Assembly (NCBI GenBank): GCA_943324575.2
Contig: CALPMD020000124.1
Location: 1-5,020, forward strand
Source: Akkermansia muciniphila
GTDB taxonomy: Bacteria > Verrucomicrobiota > Verrucomicrobiia > Verrucomicrobiales > Akkermansiaceae
DNA length: 5,020 bases
Direction of reading: 5' to 3'
The notes under the pieces are model-generated. The model was not told where the DNA came from. It saw only the letters and a list, made by a program, of their open reading frames with translations, and ran no database searches. Of the stretch, positions 1 to 5,020 are shown in pieces; the stretch's first letter is position 1; each line of letters starts with the position of its first letter. Made by a program: the position numbers and the translations under genes.

Positions 1-1128
1 CTCAATACCCTCGTGCCCTACGGCGACGACGCCTATTATCGGGCGCGGCCCCGCCTTGGGAAAAAGGAATCGGACATCATCAAACTCAATGATCACGTCG
101 GTCTGAATGGTTCCATGCCCTTCCTCAGTTCACTTTTCAAAGAAGGTGATCTCGGCATCGTCCAGGGCGTCGGCTACCCCAATCCCAACCGCTCGCACTT
201 CGTCTCCACCTCGATCTGGGAAACTGCGGACACCACCAACCACTCCAATACCGGCTGGCTTGGCCGCTACTTCGACAACGCCTGCCCCGGCGCAGATCCC
301 ACCGTCGGCATCAGCTTCAATAAAACCCACCCCGAGAGTTTCGGCGCCCTGAAAAACCCCGGCGTCTGCCTCAACTCACCCGAACTCTACCGCTGGATCC
401 ACGGCGGCGGCGAAAAAGCCCAAGCCGAGGAATTCTTCGCCGACCTCAACCAACCCGACGAGGACTCCCATCACGACGAGCCCAACTCCGGCGGCTCCAT
501 CGCCATGGCGGCGGGCGGCAAAATCGGCGGCATCCGCGGTGAGGCAAACCTCGCCTTCCTCGAACGCGTCGCCCTCGACGCTCGTGTCAGTTCAAAAACG
601 ATCCTCGAAATCGCCGCCAAACACCGCACCAGCGTCCGCTACGACGGAACCCCGCTGGCCAAAAACCTCAACCTCGTCGCCCGCATGATTGCCGGCGGCA
701 TGTCCACCCGCGTTTACTACGTGAGCCACGGCGGTTTCGACACCCACAACCAACAACTCAACTCCCACGACCGCTTGCTCGGCCAACTCGACAGCAGCCT
801 TAAATCCTTCTTCGCCGATCTCAAAGAGCAAGGGAATGACAAGCGCGTCGTCCTCATGACCTTCTCCGAGTTCGGCCGCCGCGTCTCCGAGAACGCCAGC
901 GTCGGCACCGATCACGGCAAGGCCTCCTGCCTCTTCCTCGCCGGCCCCGCCATCAAAGGCGGCCTCCATGGCCTCCACCCCAGCCTCACCGACCTTCACG
1001 AGGGTGACATCAAACACAACGTCGATTTCCGCAGCGTCTACGGCACCATACTCAGCGACTGGCTAAAAGCCCCCGACCTCAAGCCCATCCTCGGTTCCAA
1101 CTACCCCAAACTCGGGCTGATCGGGTAA
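1..1128 (+). CDS. DUF1501 domain protein, 5' truncated by window edge
   Basis: The reading frame is open from base 1 (LNTLVPYGDDAYY...) and ends at TAA 1126-1128, giving 375 visible residues. The opening matches a segment that lies shortly after the N-terminus in DUF1501 proteins, so only the start and a probable Tat-type signal are missing; the GTG at 13 is not the real start. Visible family motifs, numbered from base 1, are RSH..S..IWET near residues 63-74, HGGFDTH at 243-249, FSEFGRR at 288-294 and GTDHG at 302-306. As established for the family, DUF1501 belongs to the alkaline-phosphatase/sulfatase-like superfamily, is abundant in Planctomycetes and Verrucomicrobia, is often exported, and commonly sits next to DUF1800 genes. 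The conserved H, D and E residues fit a metal-dependent hydrolase fold, but the substrate is unknown. The left neighbour cannot be seen, so a DUF1800 partner is only an expectation. The family call is secure; the function is not. Confidence 0.92.
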   Translation, partial: LNTLVPYGDDAYYRARPRLGKKESDIIKLNDHVGLNGSMPFLSSLFKEGDLGIVQGVGYPNPNRSHFVSTSIWETADTTNHSNTGWLGRYFDNACPGADPTVGISFNKTHPESFGALKNPGVCLNSPELYRWIHGGGEKAQAEEFFADLNQPDEDSHHDEPNSGGSIAMAAGGKIGGIRGEANLAFLERVALDARVSSKTILEIAAKHRTSVRYDGTPLAKNLNLVARMIAGGMSTRVYYVSHGGFDTHNQQLNSHDRLLGQLDSSLKSFFADLKEQGNDKRVVLMTFSEFGRRVSENASVGTDHGKASCLFLAGPAIKGGLHGLHPSLTDLHEGDIKHNVDFRSVYGTILSDWLKAPDLKPILGSNYPKLGLIG

Positions 1129-1175
1129 AATGGGTCTTCGTATTTCTGCGTTCCTGTGATTAGATCTAGCCCGCT

Positions 1176-1517
1176 ATGGCCACCTTCATTGCAAACGCCG
1201 ACTACGAGGAGAAGGACAGCAACCCGATTCACCTGCAAGCGGGGGATGAAATCACCGTCGGGCTGGCCGACCAAGCGTGGCCGGGCTGGGTTTGGGCGAC
1301 GGACAACGAGGGCCGCAGCGGCTATGTGCCCGAGGAAATTCTGGAACCGCTGGGCGAAGGCCGCTTCGCCGCGCTGGAAAACTACGACCCCACGGTGCTG
1401 ACCATCCACCGCGGCGACCGCATCGAGTCGCTGCGCCAGATCCACGGCTGGCATTGGTCGCGCAGCGAACGCGGCGAACTGGGCTGGGTCGCGGGGTATT
1501 TACTGAAACCTGTGTGA
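1176..1517 (+). CDS. Small protein of two tandem SH3 domains
   Basis: A complete 113-residue protein from ATG 1176 to TGA 1515-1517. It consists almost entirely of two SH3-like repeats. Repeat 1 (about residues 4-58) has an ALYDY-like ANADY at 6-10, LQAGDE at 20-25, W-x-W at 38-40 and GYVPEEIL at 49-56. Repeat 2 (about 64-113) has ALENYD at 66-71, LTIHRGD at 75-81, GWHWSRS at 91-97 and GWVAGYLLKP at 103-112. These are the conserved strands and the loop of the eukaryote-type SH3 fold rather than a typical bacterial cell-wall SH3b domain. No signal peptide or membrane segment is visible, so it is probably cytoplasmic. By analogy it would bind a peptide or protein partner, but none is suggested by the sequence. 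The start gives a complete first repeat; no Shine-Dalgarno site precedes it. The DUF1501 gene ends 47 bases upstream, so read-through is possible. A GCAAAA-rich inverted repeat begins 8 bases after the stop. Confidence 0.85.
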   Translation: MATFIANADYEEKDSNPIHLQAGDEITVGLADQAWPGWVWATDNEGRSGYVPEEILEPLGEGRFAALENYDPTVLTIHRGDRIESLRQIHGWHWSRSERGELGWVAGYLLKPV

Positions 1518-1524
1518 GTTTTTA

Positions 1525-1659
1525 GCCGCAAAAAGGCAAAAGAAGGGCGCAAAAAAGATGATCAGACTTGGGTTGGATTCCAAGGTCACAGTGGCCCAGT
1601 CCATTCACGGATTCTTTTCTTGCGCCTTTTTGCGACCTCCTTTTGCGCCTTCTTGCGGC
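1525..1659. repeat. Imperfect inverted repeat with GCAAAA-rich arms
   Basis: The left arm (1525-1555) and right arm (1627-1659) are reverse complements over about 31-33 bases, with three mismatches and one 2-base gap. They enclose about 71 bases. Each arm has sub-repeats of the form GCCGCAAAAAGGC and GCGCAAAAA, so the left arm is purine-rich and the right arm pyrimidine-rich, and the two sub-blocks can align in more than one register. A further GCGCC-type block at 1622-1626 extends the right side. The element starts directly after the SH3 gene. As RNA it would form a long hairpin that could end transcription or protect the 3' end, although no clean terminal T-run follows. It may instead be a copy of a dispersed intergenic repeat family. 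No ORF or obvious target-site duplication was seen. Confidence 0.75.
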
Positions 1660-1710
1660 CGTTATTAAGGATTCTTAAGGACTTTTCCTCACCCGCGCGC
1701 AGGATTTGCC

Positions 1711-1739
1711 TTGCCAAGCTGTTGGGGATTCCGTATTTC
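1711..1739 (+). promoter_or_regulatory. Candidate sigma70-type promoter of rpsB-tsf
   Basis: TTGCCA (1711-1716, 5 of 6 to TTGACA) is followed by exactly 17 bases and then TATTTC (1734-1739, 3 of 6 to TATAAT). Transcription would start near 1746 and give a leader of about 110 bases before rpsB. It is the best-spaced candidate in the gap after the inverted repeat. The -10 match is weak, so this remains a prediction. Confidence 0.4.
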
Positions 1740-1745
1740 CCGCGC

Positions 1746-1854
1746 CCCTTCTAACGCCGCCTTACTCACCAACGAAGACCTGAAGGAACTCTGACGCGGC
1801 AAGTTTTCAAAGAAATCGCCCGACCTGAATCAAGGCGGGTAACTAGCAATACCA
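1746..1854 (+). promoter_or_regulatory. Candidate structured leader of rpsB mRNA
   Basis: This is an untranslated stretch before rpsB, as defined by the predicted promoter. GCCGC (1756-1760) can pair with GCGGC (1796-1800). GCCCG (1818-1822) can pair with CGGGT (1836-1840). GGTA (1838-1841) can pair with TACC (1850-1853) immediately before the start codon; the last two are mutually exclusive. The octamer GACCTGAA occurs twice, at 1777-1784 and 1822-1829. No good Shine-Dalgarno site is present; the nearest purine run, AAGG at 1832-1835, is too far from ATG 1855. It is known that S2 represses rpsB-tsf through the rpsB leader in several bacteria. That this leader does the same is inference; the helices are short and no covariation was examined. 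Confidence 0.3.
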
Positions 1855-2538
1855 ATGATCAACGAACTCATCAACGAAATGGTGGACGCCGGCGTCCACT
1901 ACGGCCACCAAACCAAAAAATGGAATCCGCGCATGAAGCCCTTCCTCATGAAGGACAAAGGCGGAATCTACATCATCGACCTGGAAAAAACCATCCAGCA
2001 GCTCGATAAAGCCTCCGATTTCCTCGCTGACCTTGTCGGCATGGTTAAAAAAGTCCTCTTCGTCGGCTGCAAGCGCCAGGCGCAAGACGCGATCCGCGAA
2101 GCTGCTGAAGCAACGGGCCAACACTACGTCAACCACCGCTGGTTGGGCGGCATGCTCACCAACAGCCTCACCGTGCGCAAGTCGGTCGAGCGCCTCAAGT
2201 ACCTCGAAAACATCGAGAAGCAGCCTGAATTCAAGGCCATGTCGAAGAAGGAACTCGCCGCCCTCGGCCGCGAGCGCGAAAAACTTCTGCGCAACCTCCG
2301 CGGTGTGCGCGACATGGACAAGAAGCCTGACGCTGTCGTCATCGTCGACTCCGCTCGCGAAACGATCGCCGTGGCCGAAGCCCGCCGCTTGAACATCCCA
2401 ATCATCGCTCTGGTCGACACCAATGCCGACCCAGCGCTCGTTCAATACCCGATCCCGGGCAACGACGATGCGATCCGCTCGATCCGCCTCATCCTCCAAA
2501 ACTTGGTGGATGCGATGGTCGCTGGCCGCAAAAACTAA
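1855..2538 (+). CDS. rpsB: 30S ribosomal protein S2
   Basis: A complete 227-residue S2, the late-assembling small-subunit protein that helps hold S1 on the ribosome. Family blocks appear in order: [19 protein letters not shown] (12-30), [10 protein letters not shown] (37-46), [11 protein letters not shown] (67-77), [10 protein letters not shown] (94-103), PDAVVIVD (158-165) and [18 protein letters not shown] (187-206). The central helical hairpin, rich in charged residues, spans about 105-157. The ATG at 1855 places the AGVH.GHQ block at its normal distance from the N-terminus. The protein is slightly shorter than the 241-residue E. coli S2 because the C-terminal tail is short. Position 72 is Cys where Thr is more usual in FVGTK. 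It is followed by an intrinsic terminator-like hairpin and tsf, the classical bacterial order. No Shine-Dalgarno site is seen. Confidence 0.98.
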   Translation: MINELINEMVDAGVHYGHQTKKWNPRMKPFLMKDKGGIYIIDLEKTIQQLDKASDFLADLVGMVKKVLFVGCKRQAQDAIREAAEATGQHYVNHRWLGGMLTNSLTVRKSVERLKYLENIEKQPEFKAMSKKELAALGREREKLLRNLRGVRDMDKKPDAVVIVDSARETIAVAEARRLNIPIIALVDTNADPALVQYPIPGNDDAIRSIRLILQNLVDAMVAGRKN

Positions 2539-2552
2539 GACATTCCCTAAAC

Positions 2553-2588
2553 ACGGGCGTCCTGTCACACGGCAGGGCGCCCGTTTTT
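2553..2588 (+). terminator. Terminator-like hairpin between rpsB and tsf
   Basis: The arms 2553-2564 and 2573-2584 form a 12-pair stem, fully paired if one G-U wobble is allowed, around an 8-base loop. A run of five T (2584-2588) follows. This is a textbook intrinsic terminator. It starts 15 bases after the rpsB stop and ends 29 bases before the tsf ATG, leaving no room for a normal promoter in between. tsf must therefore depend on read-through past this hairpin or on a promoter inside rpsB. It most likely attenuates tsf relative to rpsB, or is an RNA processing or stability element. Confidence 0.85.
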
Positions 2589-2617
2589 CTCTCTCTATCA
2601 CTCATCAAATTTTCCCT

Positions 2618-3484
2618 ATGATCACCGCATCAATCGTCAAAGAACTCCGCGATAAGACCAGCGCCCCCATGATGGACTGCAAAAAAGTCCTCACCGAAAC
2701 CAACGGCGACATCGAAGCCTCCATCAAGCTCCTCCGCGAGCGCGGCATCATGAAGTCCAGCAAGATGGCCGACCGCGCTGCCAAGGAAGGCGTCATCACC
2801 GCCCGCATCAACGCGGGTGCCACTTCCGGCCTGCTGCTGGAAGTGAACTGCGAAACGGACTTCGTTTCGAAAAACGAAAGCTTCCAAGCCTTTGTTGCTG
2901 GCGTCGCCGATGCGCTCGCTGCCTCCAGCGCAGCTGACCTCGATGCCGCCCTCGCCACCCAATACGGCGAACAAACCATCGAAGACACGATCAAATCCAA
3001 AGTCGGCGAAGTCGGTGAAAACCTCCAGTTCCGCAAGTACGTCCGCTACGACGCAGCTCCAGGCGGCGTGGTCGCTTCCTACATCCACCTCGGTGGCAAG
3101 GTGGGCGTGCTGATCGAAGTCGGCACCACCAAGCCGGAAACCGCAGGCACCGACAGCTTCAAGGAGCTCATCAAGGACCTCACCCTCCACATCGCTGCTT
3201 GCGCGCCGAAGGGCCTGTCCCGCGATGACATCCCGCAATCGGTGGTCGACAACGAGCTGGACATCTTCCGCACCCGCCTCACCGCCGAGGGTAAGCCAGC
3301 GAACATCATCGAGAACATCCTCAAGGGTCAGATCGGCAAGTTCTTCGCTGAAAGCTGCTTCCTGGAGCAAGGTTTCGTGAAAGACTCCGACATCAAGGTT
3401 TCCGCCTTGCTCGAAGCCAAGGGCAAGGAGCTCGGTGATACTCTCACCGTCACTCGCTTCGTCCGCTTCGGCCTCGGCGAATAA
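2618..3484 (+). CDS. tsf: Translation elongation factor Ts
   Basis: A complete 288-residue EF-Ts, the guanine-nucleotide exchange factor that releases GDP from EF-Tu in the cytoplasm. The N-terminal UBA-like module (about 1-50) carries LRDKTSAPMMDCKKVL (10-25) and NGDIEASIKLLRERG (29-43). The core contains EVNCETDFVSK (75-85), whose TDFV (80-83) is the part that wedges into EF-Tu to disturb Mg-GDP binding. The second core half includes GGKVGVLIEVG and LTLHIAACAP, followed by the helical region and the end TVTRFVRFGLGE. The length is close to the 283 residues of E. coli EF-Ts. The start is ATG 2618, because homology begins at MITASIVKELR; the same frame runs open back to 2423 inside rpsB, but that part is not EF-Ts-like. 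The early signature reads TSAP instead of the common TGAG/TGAP, a mild variant. The upstream region is pyrimidine-rich, with no Shine-Dalgarno site. The rpsB-tsf hairpin lies just upstream. Confidence 0.98.
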   Translation: MITASIVKELRDKTSAPMMDCKKVLTETNGDIEASIKLLRERGIMKSSKMADRAAKEGVITARINAGATSGLLLEVNCETDFVSKNESFQAFVAGVADALAASSAADLDAALATQYGEQTIEDTIKSKVGEVGENLQFRKYVRYDAAPGGVVASYIHLGGKVGVLIEVGTTKPETAGTDSFKELIKDLTLHIAACAPKGLSRDDIPQSVVDNELDIFRTRLTAEGKPANIIENILKGQIGKFFAESCFLEQGFVKDSDIKVSALLEAKGKELGDTLTVTRFVRFGLGE

Positions 3485-3506
3485 GCGTTGCGACGCAAAC
3501 TCCTAC

Positions 3507-3542
3507 AAGCGCCCGTCTCTTCAATAGAGACGGGCGTTTTTT
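3507..3542 (+). terminator. Intrinsic terminator of the rpsB-tsf operon
   Basis: A perfect 11-base-pair stem (3510-3520 with 3526-3536), extendable at its base by a wobble and two A-T pairs, has a 5-base loop TCAAT and is followed by six T (3537-3542). It begins 23 bases after the tsf stop. An outer pair of arms, GACGCAAA (3492-3499) and TTTGCGTC (3540-3547), encloses it. On the - strand no T-run follows the stem, so it is not an obvious terminator for the convergent genes. Confidence 0.93.
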
Positions 3543-3605
3543 GCGTCATCTGGCCGAGTTCGTGACAGGCTCTAGACTTCTAAAAGAAGCGCGGCAGGCA
3601 TTCGT

Positions 3606-3636
3606 TATAGGTCCTATAGGTCCTATAAGACCTATG
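3606..3636. repeat. 9-base tandem repeat, TATAGGTCC type
   Basis: Two exact copies of TATAGGTCC (3606-3614, 3615-3623) are followed by a diverged third copy, TATAAGACC (3624-3632), and a partial fourth, TATG. Each unit junction forms the near-palindrome ATAGG-T-CCTAT. The repeat lies in the spacer between the tsf terminator and the convergent membrane-protein gene, 5 bases beyond that gene's stop codon. Its position suggests either a dispersed intergenic repeat or a 3'-end element of the - strand transcript. No coding sense is apparent. Confidence 0.7.
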
Positions 3637-3641
3637 CAGCA

Positions 3642-3857
3642 TCAAGCCACACGGTCGGCGTAGCGGTCAAAGCGGTTCGAAAGAATCAGAAACGTCGGGG
3701 CCCACAATCCGACAAAAATGCCAAAGCGTTCGGCGTGCGCCACCGTCTCTGGAGTTGTTCCGCCCGTGGTGTACCAGATCGCGATAGAGCCGATAATGGA
3801 TGCGAAGCCGAGGACGAAGCAAAGATTGCTGAGGAGTTTAAGATTTTTCTTATTCAT
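3642..3857 (-). CDS. Small membrane protein with two predicted TM helices
   Basis: A 71-residue protein if it starts at ATG 3857-3855 (MNKKNLKLL...), ending at TGA 3644-3642. A GTG at 3872 would add five residues; neither start has a clear Shine-Dalgarno site. I prefer the ATG because a basic MNKKNLK head directly precedes the first hydrophobic helix (about residues 6-27). A short loop, YTTGGTTPETVAHAERFG, leads to a second hydrophobic stretch (about 46-60), and the tail NRFDRYADRVA is charged. The layout suggests an inner-membrane hairpin with both ends on the same side, probably cytoplasmic by the positive-inside rule. I do not recognise a named family, and no catalytic motif is visible. 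It lies 48 bases downstream of the phosphohexomutase gene on the same strand, so co-transcription is likely, but no shared role is implied. Hydrophobic blocks and clean boundaries indicate a real gene. Confidence 0.75.
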   Translation of the reverse strand: MNKKNLKLLSNLCFVLGFASIIGSIAIWYTTGGTTPETVAHAERFGIFVGLWAPTFLILSNRFDRYADRVA

Positions 3858-3905
3858 CCAAGCAGATTGCACTCATCTAGCGCTCAGGTAAAGCTTAAAA
3901 GTGAA

Positions 3906-5020
3906 TCAGCGCTTTGCGGCGTCGGCTTCGATCCAGCTCCACAGGGAGTCCAGCCCCGCTTTGACGCTGACCTTGTCCGCCGAAAGGTCGCCGCCAGGAG
4001 TGTGTTTACCAAAGAGGTAGAACTTGATCTTCGGCTCGGTGCCTGATGGGCGGACGGCAAAAGAACGTCCGTCGGCCAGATCGACAAACAGCATCTTCTC
4101 CTTCGGCAACAGATCGCCTTCTTGGTCGAAGAGGTCTTGTTTGGCAAAATCGCGAACGCGGACAACTGCCGAACCATCGACCACCTCCGGCGGGCTATCC
4201 GCGTAGGAGTTCGCGAGTGCTTGGATCTTTGCCGCGCCATCCGCACCTTCGAGCACCAGCGATTTACCAATCTCCAAATAGTAACCGTACTCGGTGTAAA
4301 TATCATCCATCAGCGCGGGCAGCGTTTTGCCAACCGATTTGGCGTAAGCCGCGACTTCAGCGAACATTAAGGCGGCACCGTTCGCGTCCTTATCGCGAAC
4401 CGCATCGGAGCCGAGGTAGCCGTAACTTTCCTCGCCGCCAAAGACGAAGAAGCGCGAGTATTCGAGACGCAGCGCGCGAGTCTGTGCTTCAGTCAGCGAG
4501 CGGTAGTCGCCCTTTTTGTCGGCAGGAATCGCCTCCTCGTATTTGCGCAATTTCGCGGCGATGTATTTGAAGCCCGTGAGTGTATCGACGATACCAACCC
4601 CGAAGCCGTCGGCGATGGCATGCTGGAGCTCGGTGGTGACGTAGGTTTTCACCAGCAGTGCGCGGTTGCGGTTGGCATTGGTCAGCCAGCCGAGCTCAAA
4701 GCAGGTCTTCAAACGATACCACGCCATCAGCGAGCCGATCTGGTTGCCCGTCAGAAGCACCATCTTCCCTGCCGCATCGCGGACAGCGACGCCCATGCGG
4801 TCGGCATCGGGATCGGTGCCGATCACAATCTCTGCGCCCGATTGTTCAGCGAGGTCGATGGCCATTTTGAGCGCAGGCGCATTTTCCGGATTCGGCGATT
4901 CCACCGTCGGGAAGCGACCATCCTGCACGTCCTGCTCAGGAACCGTGAGAACCTCAAAACCGAACTCGCGCAGCATCGGCACGTTGATGTGGCCACCGGT
5001 GCCGTGGAGATTGGTAAAAA
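3906..5020 (-). CDS. Phosphoglucomutase/phosphomannomutase (alpha-D-phosphohexomutase), 5' truncated
   Basis: The frame is open to the right edge and ends at TGA 3908-3906, giving 370 visible residues of a protein that normally has about 550-620. It interconverts hexose 1- and 6-phosphates in the cytoplasm, feeding glycogen, nucleotide sugars and cell-envelope sugars. Visible in order, numbered from the right edge: FTNLHGTGG (1-9), matching the family's TPLHGVGG block at the start of domain 2; TDPDADR (68-74), the Mg-binding loop; GGEESYGY (about 194-201), the sugar-specificity loop; then SDAVRDKDANGAAL; and RPSGTEPKIKFYL (about 323-335), the phosphate-binding loop of domain 4. All of these key residues are intact. 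The catalytic phosphoserine loop in domain 1 lies outside the window. The EESYGYL...VRDKD pattern resembles the PGM2/PgcA branch more than GlmM or ManB, but glucose versus mannose preference cannot be fixed. The GTG at 4982 is internal, not the start. Confidence 0.95.
   Translation of the reverse strand, partial: FTNLHGTGGHINVPMLREFGFEVLTVPEQDVQDGRFPTVESPNPENAPALKMAIDLAEQSGAEIVIGTDPDADRMGVAVRDAAGKMVLLTGNQIGSLMAWYRLKTCFELGWLTNANRNRALLVKTYVTTELQHAIADGFGVGIVDTLTGFKYIAAKLRKYEEAIPADKKGDYRSLTEAQTRALRLEYSRFFVFGGEESYGYLGSDAVRDKDANGAALMFAEVAAYAKSVGKTLPALMDDIYTEYGYYLEIGKSLVLEGADGAAKIQALANSYADSPPEVVDGSAVVRVRDFAKQDLFDQEGDLLPKEKMLFVDLADGRSFAVRPSGTEPKIKFYLFGKHTPGGDLSADKVSVKAGLDSLWSWIEADAAKR

Noticed and set aside
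592..1017. Antisense frame within the DUF1501 gene
   Set aside because: The DUF1501 frame carries conserved motifs throughout; the antisense product is repetitive Val/Ala/Glu/Gly.
1129..1175. Spacer with TTCGTATTTCTGCG-like words resembling a decayed copy of dispersed TTTGCG-type intergenic repeats
   Set aside because: Too short and too degenerate to call a repeat from one copy; no promoter or hairpin is evident either.
1669..1794. Open stretch before rpsB ending ...LLTNEDLKEL, possible leader peptide or gene remnant
   Set aside because: There is no ATG or GTG in frame, only a TTG that overlaps the candidate -35 box. The part downstream of the predicted transcription start has no start codon, and it is too short to support as a pseudogene.
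1843..2601. Long open frame antisense to rpsB (252 codons)
   Set aside because: rpsB is unmistakable on the + strand; long antisense frames are expected in GC-rich genes with strong codon bias, and the translation matches no family I know.
2423..2617. In-frame extension of the tsf ORF back into rpsB, which would give a 353-residue protein
   Set aside because: The extra 65 residues overlap rpsB in another frame, are Ser/Thr/Arg-rich in a way typical of shadow frames, cross the terminator hairpin, and EF-Ts homology begins exactly at ATG 2618.
2630..3370. Long open frame antisense to tsf (246 codons)
   Set aside because: A shadow of tsf caused by codon bias, with low-complexity acidic and valine-rich composition and no recognisable motif.
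3577..3589. Small hairpin CTTCT-AAA-AGAAG as a terminator for the - strand genes
   Set aside because: Only 5 A-T-rich pairs with no following T-run on the - strand; too weak to call.
4046..4570. + strand open frame opposite the phosphohexomutase
   Set aside because: Arg/Pro/Ser-rich shadow product; the - strand frame carries all the family motifs.

Overview
The window looks like chromosomal housekeeping DNA from a GC-rich bacterium of the Planctomycetes-Verrucomicrobia group, most likely a verrucomicrobium. This is inferred from the DUF1501 protein, the style of the rpsB-tsf pair, the lack of Shine-Dalgarno sites and the GCAAAA-rich and TATAGGTCC-type intergenic repeats. I ran no database comparison. 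I see no mobile element, CRISPR array, phage gene, tRNA or rRNA.

Left part (1-1517, + strand): the 3' portion of a DUF1501-family gene whose start lies left of the window. After 47 bases comes a complete small gene encoding little more than two tandem SH3 domains. The two may be co-transcribed.

Centre (1518-3548, + strand): a 337-base gap holds a large imperfect inverted repeat, a plausible sigma70-type promoter and a roughly 110-base leader. The conserved translation operon rpsB (ribosomal protein S2) - tsf (elongation factor Ts) follows. A strong intrinsic terminator hairpin sits between the two genes and a second one closes the operon. tsf starts at 2618; a longer in-frame ORF reaching back into rpsB is not the real start.

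Right part (3549-5020): a short convergent spacer with a 9-base tandem repeat is followed by two genes on the - strand. A phosphoglucomutase/phosphomannomutase enters from the right edge (its N-terminal, phosphoserine-bearing part is outside). A 71-residue protein with two predicted membrane segments lies 48 bases downstream of it, probably in the same transcript.

I did not find a convincing undescribed multi-gene system. The points most worth a second look are the hairpin inside the rpsB-tsf operon, the candidate rpsB leader, the tandem-SH3 miniprotein, the inverted repeat and the small membrane protein.
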